From Macrostomum hystrix (Eukaryota; Platyhelminthes; Macrostomidae): DNA of 64,000 nucleotides. Positions 1 to 10,865 of the stretch are shown piece by piece. Where the stretch lies: positions 32,946,501 to 33,010,500 of the forward strand of contig CATNEN010000038.1 in the NCBI GenBank assembly GCA_950097015.1, in the 5' to 3' direction. Under the pieces are notes generated by a model. That model was not told the DNA's origin. It did no database searches and was given only the letters and a program-made list of their open reading frames with translations. The translations under genes were made by a program, and so were the position numbers. The first letter of the stretch is position 1, and the number at the start of each line of letters is the position of its first letter.

Positions 1-505
1 CATTCAGTAACTAGCGATTTTCTAAACTAGCGACATTCAGTAACTAGCGATTTTCAGTAACTAGCGATTTTCAGTAACTAGCGATTTTTAGTAACTAGCG
101 ATTTTCAGTAACTAGCGATTTTCTAAACTAGCGACATTCAGTAACTAGCGATTTTCAGTAACTAGCGATTTTCAGTAACTAGCGATTTTTAGTAACTAGC
201 GATTTTCAGTAACTAGCGATTTTCTAAACTAGCGACATTCAGTAATTAGCGATTTTCAGTAACTAGCGATTTTCTAAACTAGCGACATTCAGTAATTAGC
301 GATTTTCAGTAACTAGCTATTTTCTAAACTAGCGACATTCAGTAATTAGCGATTTTCAGTAACTAGCTATTTTCTAAACTAGCGACATTCAGTAATTAGC
401 GATTTTCAGTAACTAGCGATTTTCTAAACTAGCGACATTCAGTAATTAGCGATTTTCAGTAACTAGCGATTTTCTAAACTAGCGATTTTTTAAAGTAGCG
501 ATTTT
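1..505. repeat. Minisatellite in guanylate kinase intron
   Basis: Tandem units of about 16-17 bp with core AACTAGCGATTTT, alternating a CAGTAACTAGCG form with a CTAAACTAGCG form. From about 230 to 480 the two forms combine into a larger repeated dimer or trimer. The array starts before the window. It lies upstream of the penultimate exon of the guanylate kinase gene, so it is probably intronic. Bases 506-856 are AT-rich and hold further decayed units (CTAAACTAG), with no other feature visible. Confidence 0.95.
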
Positions 506-856
506 TAAAAAAACTGTTTCTTATCGAGCAAGTTTCAAAGTAACGACTTTCCTAATATCAACTTTAACTACCGAAGGTATAAACTAGAAAGGCACGATTT
601 TCTAAGCAAGTGATACTTTTTATTAGTGTTAATTCAGTTTTAAACAAGTGATTTTTCAAGATACCGACTTGCTAAACTAGTTTTCTAAACTTATTGGTGG
701 TCGAAAAAAACTAGCTGTCTTCAAAACAGTTGGTATTGGAAACAAGCAGTACTTTAAAATCACAATTTAGGGGCTTCCATTTCAAGTTTTTGAAAAGTTT
801 TTTGGGACCGACTTTTTAAAGTTTTTATTACCGGAATTAACAATTACTAAATCTAG

Positions 857-1152
857 GAGCAACGCCTGCGCGGCCGAGGCACCGAGTCGGAGGACCGGGT
901 CCAGGCACGCCTAGGGGCAGCCAGAGCCGAGATGGAGTACGGCCTGGCCGCAGGAAATTTCGACATCGTCATCGTCAATGACGACCTCGAGAGAGCGACC
1001 ATCGAACTGGAGGAGTTCCTCTTGGAGGTGCGGAATTAGGAATTAGATTTTTCTGAATTCAGTACAGGTAAAATTTAAAGAATCAAATCTAAAAGACTAT
1101 GTACAACTGGTTTCAGGACATTCACCTGGCTAGAGAGCGCAGGCTGAATTAG
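857..1152 (+). CDS. GUK1: Guanylate kinase, C-terminal two exons (gene continues left of the window)
   Basis: Guanylate kinase transfers phosphate from ATP to GMP (or dGMP) in the cytosol, feeding GTP synthesis. Two exons are visible: 857-1027, after the acceptor AAATCTAG and before a GTGCGG donor, and 1117-1152, after TTTCAG and ending in TAG. The intron is only 89 bp and phase 0. The first exon encodes LRGRGTESEDRVQARLGAAR followed by an FDIVIVNDDLERA segment. This matches the end of the lid and the C-terminal helix region of animal GUK1, which has a lid R-x-TE-x-E motif and a FD-VI-ND-L element. The last exon adds DIHLARERRLN. The P-loop and GMP-binding exons must lie to the left. The exons are too short for simple ORF detection and were found from the splice signals and protein similarity. 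Family assignment is firm; the full gene cannot be assessed. Confidence 0.88.
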
Positions 1153-1660
1153 ACACGGAAGTTCGCAGAGATTGAAAATTTCAAGCAACGATCACGGCAA
1201 TGCGAGACCTATGTTCAACGGAGCAGCTCGTGAATGGATATGTTTTAGCATAGACAAATACCCATTCACCTTTGTTTTTCTGCGCACTAATTATCTAGTT
1301 ACCTGGCCTTACTGATTGACTCTTTCTACATTAACGACTATGTGAGACAAAGACACAGGGATAATATTAGCAATGCTTCTCTTTAGCAGTCAAACCTATT
1401 TGAGCTGACTTTAGAAGTGCAAATCATGTTTTGTGTGACCAGAGCACCTTCTTATAAGTAGATTTTTTATTCGTTTGTTTTTTCTTTGAAAAAAATTTCA
1501 CGGCTCACAAAAAACTAAACACACTTGCTTTCTTTTTTCCCGCTTTCACACATTTTTTATTTGTCAAGTGTTTTTTCTAACTGACAATCCGTGGCTTAAT
1601 ACACTTTAAATTACCTTAACCAGTAGCATGTGTTGACTGGGCAGCAATTAGTATACGTTC
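1153..1660. other. 3' flank of guanylate kinase gene, no gene seen
   Basis: AT-rich sequence after the stop codon, presumably 3' UTR and intergenic. No coding potential or element is recognised. Confidence 0.5.
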
Positions 1661-1664
1661 GTTT

Positions 1665-2288
1665 AGGAGAAAGAGTTTTAACTAGGGTTGGCAGAGAAGA
1701 TGAGTGTACATGTAGTTAGGAGGAAGGGGTGTTATCTGGTTTTGACTGAGAAGGAAGACTGTACATGTAGTTAGGAGGAAGGGGTTGTTATCTGGCGTTG
1801 ACTGAGAAGGAAGAGTGTACATTGAGTTAGGAGGACGGGGCGTTATCTGGGGTTGACTAAGAAGGAAGACTGTACATGTATTTAGGAGGAAGGGGTGTTA
1901 TCTGGGGTTGACTGAGAAGGAAGACTGTACATGTAGTTAGGAGGAAGGGGTGTTATCTGGGGTTGACTGAGAAGGAAGACTGTACATGTAGTTAGGAGGA
2001 AGGGGTGTTATCTGGGGTTGACTGAGAAGGAAGACTGTACAGTAGTTAGGAGGAAGGGGTGTCATCTGGCGTTGACTGAGAAGGAAGAGTGTACATTGAG
2101 TTAGGAGGACGGGGCGTTATCTGGGGTTGACTAAGAAGGAAGAGTGTACGTACGTAGTTAGGAGGATGGGGTGTTATCTGGGGTTGGTTTAGAAGGACGA
2201 GTGAAGATTATGTTAGGAGGAAGGGTGTTAACCTGGGTTGACACTAAAAAAAACAAGTGTACACTGGGCTAGGAGTAAGGGTTTTAAA
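1665..2288. repeat. 55-bp minisatellite between converging genes
   Basis: About ten to eleven copies of a roughly 55-bp unit containing GTTAGGAGGAAGGGG and GGTTGACTGAGAAGGAAG, with a few indels and more divergent edge copies. It sits between the 3' ends of guanylate kinase (+) and the TLC-domain gene (-), so it lies in 3' UTR or intergenic DNA. Confidence 0.95.
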
Positions 2289-2587
2289 GCGTAAATTTTA
2301 CTGACGACTTAATAGAAATTAAAGACAAAAATATAAAAAAAGATTTTTTGCGCAAAAGCTAACCATAGACTAGAGCATTTTCAATTAAAGTGGCTATTAA
2401 GAGTTCAAATTATTTATTTTGTCGCGTATGTGCCTAAATCATACGTACTTTAGTCATACATAAATCAAACAGAAAGCGATATCATGCCTTTTAATAGAAC
2501 TTTAAGATTTTTTGTCGTTTTATATGAAAACGATAATTCGGTTACTATAAGTAGTCGAGAAGCTAAAAACGTATAAAATTAGTCGAA

Positions 2588-5500
2588 TCAAAGCAGCAGT
2601 CTCAGTTGCAGGCCTTTAGTAACAGTTACCAGGCTCCCTCGCAGTATAGATCTGGCCCAATAGATGTTCAGAATGTCTAGAAGCAGACTGGAAGCAACCC
2701 AAATCACAAGGATAATATCAGCTTCGGCAGCCAACCGGGTGAATGCCATTGTGCTTGTAGACTGGGCAAAATAGTACCAATAGACTGGAATCGCTAACAA
2801 TCTACCCGTCAGGTATGTGCTTGACAAGCAGATGGAATTGCTCAGACTCAGCAGCGAGCCTCTGCTCACCTTACACAGCCTGTAGTACCAGTTCATGTTC
2901 AGGAATGGCGTTGACATCTCAGACAGAAGGCGAAACAGCGCAAAGAAATGTAGAATACCGCGAGTCTTTAATGAATGGGAATCGGGAAATGAGGATTTTG
3001 TAAGTTGGGAAGTGAGGATTTTGTGAGTTGGGAAACGAGGATTTTGTAAGTTGGGAAATGAGGATTTTATAAGTTGGGAAGTGAGGATTTTGTGAGTTGG
3101 GAAACGAGGATTTTGTAAGTTGGGAAACGAGGATTTTGTAAGTTGGGAAATGAGGATTTTGTAAGCTGGGAAATGAGGATTTTGTAAGTTGGGAAATGAG
3201 GATTTTGTAAGTTGGGAAATGAGGATTTTGTAAGTTGGGAAATGAGGATTTTGTAAGTTGGGAAATGAGGATTTTGTAAGCTGGGAAATGAGGATTTTGT
3301 AAGTTGGGAAATGAGGATTTTGTAAGTTGGGAAATGAGGATTTTGTAAGTTGGGAAATGAGGATTTTGTAAGTTGGGAAATGAGGATTTTGTGAAACGGG
3401 AAATGAGGATTTTGTGCGTTCGGAAAATATTGTTTTGTGAATGTAAAAATGAGGAATTTTATGAGTAGAGAAATGAGGATTTTAGCGATTGGAAAATGAT
3501 AATTTTTAGGATAAGGAAATAATGATTTTAGGGATTACTAAATGGGGATTTGAGGATTGTGAGAATCAGAAAATGAGGATCGAGATCGAGAATCTTACAT
3601 TAAAATCAAGAATTGATAGAATTGTGAAGTGATGATTTTGCTGATTGTTAATTAAAGAATGTGAAACTCGTTAAAAGTGCAACAATTAGTTTAATTACGG
3701 CGCAGATTGAGAAGCACAGAGCGGCAACGCCGTGGTGCAGCCAAAACACGAGCAGATTGACGTCCCGCCAGTAAATCGGCATCGAAATGGCGTCTGACAA
3801 TAGTTTGGATTGAAAAGTGCATAGCTCAACAAATTGTACTTTTACAATTGATTTAATCAGTTTTTACCTGCCAGCATGTACGCGGCACTGATTGACAATG
3901 TAATTCCGCCTATTTTTGTTGGCGCACTAAAACAAAAGTAAAATGAAAAGCAAAATAGTAAAACAAAAAAATCGCGCAGGTTTGAAAATAATGAACAATA
4001 GTTTGAGTTTACGAACGTACTCAATCATTCCAGTCCAAAGTGCTTGCTCAAATGCCAAAGCGTACATGCTGAGTACAGTGACCAATGCGGCATGAATGCT
4101 TGAAACTATTCTGAAAATGTAAACTCACAAATTTACTAATATATTTTTACTGCTTTAATTTACTTGCAAGGTACAATTTGAGTACGAATTCAGTTTGGCA
4201 AAGGAGACATAAGAAAGTAAATAGCAATCCATATACTTTGATATTAGAAATTGCCAAATTTCTACTGCCTTTAACTTTGACTTGTGTTAATATAGTAAGC
4301 TCTCCGGCATGTGAGCATTTGTGCCACACCCAGTTCAATTAAGAAAGACTTGAAAAAATTGCATCTATTTGAATGGACACATTCTGCTAAACCTCTTAAA
4401 TTGTGGGGTGGGACAGTTAAGCTACTATCTGAGAATAGTTTAATCGCAGCTTCTTTTTATCCCTTTTATCCATGCCTGTCTCTACCAGTCTTTGCCAAAC
4501 TCTCCATTTGCCAGTCTCTCTCTTTGCCAGTCTCTCCCTGCCTTTGCCAGTCTCTCACTGCCTTTGCCAGTATCTCACTGCCTTTGCCAGTCTCTCCCTG
4601 CCTTTGCCAGTCTCTCACTGCCTTTGCCAGTATCTCACTGCCTTTGCCAGTCTCTCCCTGTCTTTGCCAGTCTCTCCCTGCCTTTGCCAGTCTCTCCCTG
4701 TCTTTGCCAGTCTCTCCCTGTCTTTGCCAGTCTCTGCCTGTCATTGCCAGTCTCTCACTGCCTTTGCCAGTCTCTCACTGCCTTTGCCAGTCTCTGCCTG
4801 TCATTGCCAGTCTCTCCCTGTCTTCGCCAGTCTCTCTCTTTGCCAGTCTCTCCCTGTCTTCGCCAGTCTCTCTCTTTGCCAGTCTCTCCCTGTCTTCGCC
4901 AGTCTCTCTCTTCGCCAGTCTCTCTCTTTGCCAGTCTCTCTCTTTGCCAGTCTCTCCCCGTCTTTGCCAGTCTCTCCCTGTCTTTGCCAGTCTCTCCCTG
5001 TCTTTGCCAGTCTCATCCTGTCTTCGCCAGTCTCTCTCTTTGCCAGTCTCTCTCTTCGCCAGTCTCTCTCTTCGCCAGTCTCTCTCTTTGCTAGTCTCTC
5101 TCTTTGCCAGTCTCTCCCCGTCTTTGCCAGTCTCTCCCTGTCTTTGCCAGTCTCTCCCTGTCTTCGCCAGTCTCTCTCTTTGCCAGTCTCTCTCTTTGCC
5201 AGTCTCTCTCTTCGCCAGTCTCTCTCTTTGCCAGTCTCTCCCCGTCTTTGCCAGTCTCTCCCTGTCTTTGCCAGTCTCTCCCTGTCTTCGCCAGTCTCTC
5301 CCTGTCTTTGCCAGTCTCATCCTGTCTTCGCCAGTCTCTCTCTTTGCCAGTCTCTCTCTTTGCCAGTCTCTCTCTTCGCCAGTCTCTCTCTTTGCCAGTC
5401 TCTCTCTTTGCCAGTCTCTCCCCGTCTTTGCCAGTCTCTCCCTGTCTTTGCCAGTCTCTCCCTGTCTTTGCCAGTCTCTCCCTGTCTTCGCCAGTCTCTC

Positions 5501-6163
5501 TCTTTGCCAGTCTCTCTCTTTGCCAGTCTCTCTCTTCGCCAGTCTCTCTCTTTGCCAGTATCTCACTGCCTTTGCCAGTATCTCACTGCCTTTGCCAGTC
5601 TCTGCCTGTCATTGCCAGTCTCTCCCTGTCTTCGCCAGTCTCTCTCTTTGCCAGTCTCTCCCTGTCTTCGCCAGTCTCTCTCTTTGCCAGTCTCTCCCTG
5701 TCTTCGCCAGTCTCTCTCTTTGCCAGTCTCTCTCTTTGCCAGTCTCTCCCTGTCTTCGCCAGTCTCTCTCTTTGCCAGTCTCTCTCTTTGCCAGTCTCTC
5801 TCTTTGCCAGTCTCTCCCTGTCTTCGCCAGTCTCTCTCTTTGCCAGTCTCTCCCCGTCTTTGCCAGTCTCTCACTGTCTTTGCCAGTCAGTCTCTCAACA
5901 AGCAGACCTCATTTTTGCTAAATAAGTCAGGAGGCTCCAATCGAAACTTACCTCGAGTCCCATTCCATCTGCAGTTGCCACGACAATTGGGAATAAGCTT
6001 TAAACCGCTTACTGCACAGCCTCTTGCTGACATAATGGTGCACCAGCATGCACAGGACAAAGAAGGTCACACCAACGCAGACATTCAGTCTCACTTCCAA
6101 GCGTTCTGATACTGGTGGTTCGATGTTGTCGAATTGAAAATCTCGATCAGAAACTATGTCCAT
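2588..6163 (-). CDS. TLCD4: TLC domain-containing membrane protein, TLCD4/TMEM56-like
   Basis: Five exons on the minus strand: 6163-5952, 4110-4021, 3926-3868, 3793-3699 and 2965-2588. Phases are 2, 2, 1 and 0, and the 834 nt encode 277 residues, close to the family's usual 260-odd. The start is the ATG at 6163, giving MDIVSDRDFQFD. Diagnostic pieces read across the joints: QMEWDSRIVSSIHAALV at the exon 1/2 junction (the family's W-x-SR-VS-HA motif), then FWLHHGVAALCF in exon 4, then SEMSTPFLN and ILNIYWARSILRG in exon 5. The HH pair and the E-STPF motif are TLC-domain hallmarks. Several hydrophobic helices are present, so it is a multi-pass membrane protein, probably in the ER/Golgi or plasma membrane; the role of TLCD4 is poorly defined. 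Introns 1 and 4 carry minisatellites. The exon 5 acceptor (ATTAAAG) is weak by eye and should be checked with RNA. Confidence 0.85.
2985..3425. repeat. 23-bp minisatellite in TLCD4 intron 4
   Basis: About 18 copies of a 23-bp unit with the core GTAAGTTGGGAAATGAGG. The array begins only about 20 bp from the acceptor of the last TLCD4 exon (2966). On the sense (minus) strand its pyrimidine-rich complement therefore forms the region where a branch point and polypyrimidine tract would be expected. Degenerate units trail to about 3560. Confidence 0.95.
4470..5895. repeat. 16/20-bp minisatellite in TLCD4 intron 1
   Basis: About 80 units of two interleaved lengths, 16 bp (TTTGCCAGTCTCTCTC) and 20 bp (TTTGCCAGTCTCTCCCTGTC), with CTTCGCC variants. 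No stop codon occurs in several frames on either strand, so long open frames run through it, but it lies inside a well-supported intron of the TLC-domain gene. Confidence 0.97.
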
Positions 6164-6790
6164 TCTTGACTGTTAAATTTATTAATCTAATTATGTCTAT
6201 ATGGCTAGGCTTAAAACTGAAATTTGTTGCCGACCTGTGGACCTTGCACCCCGTATCCAGGCACATTGAACCATTTTACAAAAATGCAGCAACAATTCAC
6301 TTTTGTCTCTGGCTTACAACAGCTAAAATTGATTAGATAAAAAAATGCTGAAGTCGACTAGTCTTAAATAAGATAGCGCCGGTTAACTCACCAGAGTCAG
6401 TTTTAAGTATAGAATAATACACCCTGATTTCGTTTCTTTGGCCAAGGAACAGCTGAGGAAGCGGTTCCTTGGCCATAGACAACGATTTCGGGGAGGTAAT
6501 TTTGAATACCTTTTAACATTATTTTTCATACAAATTCATTCATACAGATATTAAAAAATATAAATTCAACTAAAATTTGGTTATGTCTATGTGCTCGTTA
6601 TTGAGGCTTCTTTTAACCTTCAAAATCTCCCCTTGGTATGCAGGTTTCCTCCCATTTCATGCTACTAAATTTATCCCAACAACAGCTAAGTAGTTTAATG
6701 TAGCAAGCTAACGAGCCAACGGCGAGAGGTGGGTAACCTACGACCCATGTGCCAAATACAGCATCGTGAACCAGCTGACTCCGAATACAC
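6164..6790. other. 5' flank of TLCD4, no gene seen
   Basis: Upstream of the TLC-domain start codon. It contains a perfect 12-bp inverted repeat (6439-6450 with 6464-6475). No coding sequence is recognised. Confidence 0.5.
6439..6475. repeat. Perfect 12-bp inverted repeat (hairpin)
   Basis: TGGCCAAGGAAC at 6439-6450 is the exact reverse complement of GTTCCTTGGCCA at 6464-6475, with a 13-nt loop. It lies about 280 bp upstream of the TLC-domain gene's start codon. No terminator-like or transposon role is evident. Confidence 0.8.
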
Positions 6791-6793
6791 GAT

Positions 6794-8218
6794 GTCTCAC
6801 CTCTTCCCGTTCTCACCTCTTCCCGTTCTCATCTCTTCCCGTTCTCACCTCTTCCCGTTCTCATCTCTTCCCGTTCTCACCTCTTCCCGTTCTCACCTCT
6901 TCCCGTTCTCACCTCTTCCCGTTCTCATCTCTTCCCGTTCTCACCTCTTCCCGTTCTCATCTCTTCCCGTTCTCACCTCTTCCCGTTCTCATCTCTTCCC
7001 GTTCTCACCTCTTTCCGTTCTCATCTCTTCCCGTTCTCACCTCTTTCCGTTCTCATCTCTTCCCGTTCTCACCTCTTCCCGTTCTCATCTCTTCCCGTTC
7101 TCACCTCTTTCCGTTCTCATCTCTTCCCGTTCTCACCTCTTCCCGTTCTCATCTCTTCCCGTTCTCACCTCTTCCCGTTCTCATCTCTTCCCGTTCTCAC
7201 CTCTTCCCGTTCTCACCTCTTCCCGTTCTCACCTCTTCCCGTTCTCACCTCTTCCCGTTCTCACCTCTTCCCGTTCTCATCTCTTCCCGTTCTCACCTCT
7301 TCCCGTTCTCACCTCTTCCCGTTCTCACCTCTTCCCGTTCTCATCTCTTCCCGTTCTCACCTCTTCCCGTTCTCACCTCTTCCCGTTCTCACCTCTTCCC
7401 GTTCTCATCTCTTCCCGTTCTCACCTCTTCCCATTCTCACCTCTTCCCGTTCTCACCTCTTCCCGTTCTCATCTCTTCCCGTTCTCACCTCTTCCCGTTC
7501 TCACCTCTTCCCGTTCTCACCTCTTCCCGTTCTCATCTCTTCCCGTTCTCACCTCTTCCCGTTCTCACCTCTTCCCGTTCTCATCTCTTCCCGTTCTCAC
7601 CTCTTCCCGTTCTCACCTCTTCCCGTTCTCACCTCTTCCCGTTCTCATCTCTTCCCGTTCTCACCTCTTCCCGTTCTCACCTCTTCCCGTTCTCACCTCT
7701 TCCCGTTCTCATCTCTTCCCGTTCTCACCTCTTCCCGTTCTCATCTCTTCCCGTTCTCACCTCTTCCCGTTCTCATCTCTTCCCATTCTCATCTGTTCCC
7801 GTTCTCACCTCTTCCCATTCTCACCTCTTCCCGTTCTCACATCTTCCCGTTCTTATCTCTTCCCGTTCTCATCTCTTCCCGTTCTCATCTCTTCCCGTTC
7901 TCACCTCTTCCCGTTCTCATCTCTTCCCGTTCTCATCTCTTCCCATTCTCATCTGTTCCCGTTCTCACCTCTTCCCATTCTCACCTCTTCCCGTTCTCAC
8001 ATCTTCCCGTTCTCATCTCTTCCCGTTCTCATCTCTTCCCATTCTCACCTCTTCCCGTTCTCATCTCTTCCCGTTCTCATCTCTTCCCATTCTCATCTCT
8101 TCCCGTTCTCACCTCTTCCCGTTCTCACCTCTTCCCATTCTCACCTCTTCCCATTCTCACCTCTTCCCGTTCTCCCCTCTTCCCGTTCTCACCTCTTCCT
8201 GTTCTCACCTTCCTTTTC
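6794..8218. repeat. 16-bp minisatellite (CTCTTCCCGTTCTCAC)
   Basis: About 90 copies of a 16-bp unit, alternating CTCTTCCCGTTCTCAC and CTCTTCCCGTTCTCAT with a few CCATTC and TTTCC variants. The reverse complement contains AGGTGAGAACG, a splice-donor-like string. Open frames of up to 764 codons run through it because the unit has no stop codon. Confidence 0.97.
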
Positions 8219-8221
8219 TCA

Positions 8222-9007
8222 TCTGATCTCTCCCGTGTTTCATCTCTCCCGTGTCTCATCTCTCCCGTGTCTCATCTCTTCCTTGTCTCATCTTTCCCGT
8301 GTCTCATCTCTTCCGTGTTTCATCTCTCCCGTGTCTCATCTCTCCCGTGTCTCATCTCTCCCGTGTCTCATCTCTCCCGTGTCTCATCTCTCCCGTGTCT
8401 CATCTTTCCCGTGTCTCATCTCTCCCGTGTCTCATCTCTCCCATGTCTCATCTCTCCCGTGTCTCATCTCTCCCGTGTCTCATCTCTCCCATGTCTCATC
8501 TCTCCCGTGTCTCATCTCTCCCGTGTCTCATCTCTCCCATGTCTCATCTCTCCCGTGTCTCATCTCTCCCGTGTTTCATCTCTTCCGTGTCTCATCTCTC
8601 CCGTGTCTCATCTCTCCCATGTCTCATCTCTCCCGTGTCTCATCTCTCCCGTGTCTCATCTCTCCCGTGTCTCATCTCTCCCGTGTCTCATCTCTCCCGT
8701 GTCTCATCTTTCCCGTGTCTCATCTCTCCCGTGTCTCATCTCTCCCATGTCTCATCTCTCCCGTGTCTCATCTCTCCCGTGTCTCATCTCTCCCATGTCT
8801 CATCTCTCCCGTGTCTCATCTCTCCCGTGTCTCATCTCTCCCATGTCTCATCTCTCCCGTGTCTCATCTCTCCCGTGTTTCATCTCTTCCGTGTCTCATC
8901 TCTCCCGTGTCTCATCTCTCCCATGTCTCATCTCTCCCGTGTCTCATCTCTCCCGTGTCTCATGTCTCCCGTGTCTCATCTCTGCCGCGTCTCATCTCTC
9001 CCGTGTC
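8222..9007. repeat. 16-bp minisatellite (CTCTCCCGTGTCTCAT)
   Basis: About 49 copies of CTCTCCCGTGTCTCAT with CCATG and CTTTCC variants. It abuts the previous array directly. The two units have the same length and are clearly related (CTCTTCCCGT-TCTCAC against CTCTCCCGTGTCTCAT). The change of sequence happens sharply at about 8220. Confidence 0.97.
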
Positions 9008-9060
9008 AATTCGCCCTCAATAGTCTTTTGTATTTTGTCTGCTAGACACTTGTACAACTA

Positions 9061-10021
9061 CCGGGTGGCCCATGCGTTTAAGGACAACTTAAAAATGATA
9101 TATGATTTTTAAAAATGATTAAAAATAAAAACCAAAAACGAAAACTTTAACATTTTAACTGACCGCCATAATGTCTAGATGGCAACTAAAAATAACATTT
9201 ACTCAATGTAGCCCCCCTCCGCTGCATACACGGCTTCAATGCGAGACCGAAACTTGGTACAGGCACCTCTGATGACGGCAGGGCCCTGAGCTGACCAGGC
9301 AGCACTAACAGCAACTTGGAGAGTCTCCACGGTAGCATAAGTTGTTAAACATGCAACGCGGGCCACGTTGTTCCACAAAAAGTAATCGAGAGGGGAACAG
9401 TCTGGACTCGATGGTGGCCAAGTGGTCGCATCCCAGAAGTCCTCGCCGAGCTCCCGGCGAAGAAATTCTTGAGTAGCGACAGCCGTGTGGGCAGGAGCGC
9501 CGTCCTGCTGAAAAACAAATGTACCTGGGGCAAAGTTGTGTCGAATCCATGGCAGTACATGATCCTGCAGCATGCGGATGTACTCGGCTGAGTTGATTTT
9601 CACTCCAGATCGGGGGAGCCACCCTGCCGTCCGAAGCCACGACACCGAGAAACATGGCACCTTTGGCATGTTGCTGGCGAGGCATATAGCGGTGTTCCTC
9701 CGCAGCAGAGCTGGAGTCTCCTTTCAACTGCCGCAGCAGCTCCAACTTCTTCACTGTCGCTCTTGACGGCGTAAACAAACGACCTTGCAACATTGAGGTT
9801 CTCTGCTATCTGTGCTGGGCTTATACCCCGCGCGAGCTGGTCTACCACCATCAAACGTTTAGCGCGATTCATGGCTAATGCTAAGTTGCCGAAAATTTTC
9901 GCGGCAGCTACAGACTATATAGATACTATTTTGTCTATGACCAAAACTATTATGCTCTAGCTACCGCTGGCTTTGTTTTCTTCTATTTTTAAGGTTGTCC
10001 TTAAACGCATGGGCCACCCGG
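9061..10021 (-). mobile_element. Tc1/mariner-type DNA transposon, internally deleted and frameshifted
   Basis: A 961-bp element with near-identical terminal inverted repeats of about 36 bp. The left end begins CCGGGTGGCCCATGCGTTTA at 9061, and the right end is its reverse complement finishing at 10021. Both ends are flanked by TA (9059-9060 and 10022-10023), the expected target duplication. The minus-strand interior encodes a helix-turn-helix N-terminus beginning MNRAKRLMVVDQLARGISPA (9872 downward). It also encodes the second half of a DDE/D domain, with FQQDGAPAHTA and SPDCSPLDYFLW motifs (9669-9199). The two parts are in different frames, and the stretch with the first catalytic aspartate is missing. 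The element is non-autonomous, although its ends look fresh. Confidence 0.92.
9199..9872 (-). pseudogene. Broken mariner transposase
   Basis: Inside the mariner element. The N-terminal HTH part lies at about 9872-9750. A middle segment in a second frame contains MFLGVVASDGRVAPP (about 9680-9610). The C-terminal DDE/D part is in a third reading frame (9640-9199, ending YIE before a stop). At least one frameshift and a deletion of roughly a hundred or more codons separate it from a normal transposase of about 345 residues. No function is expected. Confidence 0.85.
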
Positions 10022-10023
10022 TA

Positions 10024-10590
10024 TGCATATACTCCGGAGGATAAGAAAAAAGAAAAAGGGGCAGAAAATTCCCCAAGGAGGAGCTGAAGCAGCAAAAAAG
10101 GGAAGATGTCAATAGTTTTCTATTTGAGCGTGTGTAGAGAGCTTAAGGCGGACATGCGAAGTGGAGGAAATGAAGGCACGGGCACACACACTCACACACA
10201 GTCAGTAAAAAGGCATCACCAGCCTTGGTAGTTCATAGGATGGCGGTGGTCCGTATAGACAGAGAAACACACTCACCCAACTGAACCTCTTGCCTCATGC
10301 CACCTGTGCTCTGGCAGCTCACTTCTAGAGCAGCCGTTTGAGCAGTGCTTGGCCCTGGCATGGTCCAATAGTAAGCAGTCGTGAGCTCAACAGTTTGCAA
10401 GGGAATGAGTTGGGAGAGGAAATAACAGCGAGAGAGGATCGTTAAGTGGCTCCGAAAAAACGCCAAGACTTGCCGGAGTCACTTCAAACCAAATTTACCT
10501 GGCTAGATACCCACCCGCACTATTTTAATTAAAGCAACTGATTAACCTGAGAATTTCTTGAAATTATGGTGAGTTGACGTCGATTCCAGA
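10024..10590. other. Intergenic, no gene seen
   Basis: Contains a short CA/GT-rich patch near 10190. A 77-codon minus-strand frame (10233-10466) shows no recognisable domain. Confidence 0.4.
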
Positions 10591-10595
10591 ATATT

Positions 10596-10865
10596 AGCCA
10601 CGCCATTCCTGCTATGATTCTAGCTGCGATTCCTGCTACGATTCTAGCTGCGATTCCTGCTATGATTCTAGCTGCGATTCCTGCTATGATTCTAGCTGCG
10701 ATTCCTGCTATGATTCTAGCTGCGATTCCTTCTATGATTCTAGCTGCGATTCCTGCTATGATTCTAGCTGCGATTCCTTCGATTCCTTTAGAGATTCTAG
10801 CTGCGATTCCTATAGAGATTCTAGCTGCGATTCCTATAGAGATTCTAGCTGCGATTCCAACAAAC
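10596..10865. repeat. 24-bp minisatellite
   Basis: About 11 copies of a 24-bp unit containing GATTCTAGCTGCGATTCCT. The later copies carry an AGAGATTCTAG variant. Because 24 is a multiple of 3, one frame reads an AAIPAMIL-like octapeptide repeat; the frame has no other support as a gene. Confidence 0.93.

Noticed and set aside
4311-6109. Open frames of 536 and 545 codons (plus strand) and 263 codons (minus strand)
   Set aside because: They are readings of the 16/20-bp minisatellite inside TLCD4 intron 1. Several frames on both strands are open at once and all give the same low-complexity peptide.
6729-9112. Open frames of 764, 486, 281 and 264 codons
   Set aside because: All run through the two 16-bp arrays, in different frames over the same DNA. 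They have no domain, no splice context and no non-repeat conserved sequence.
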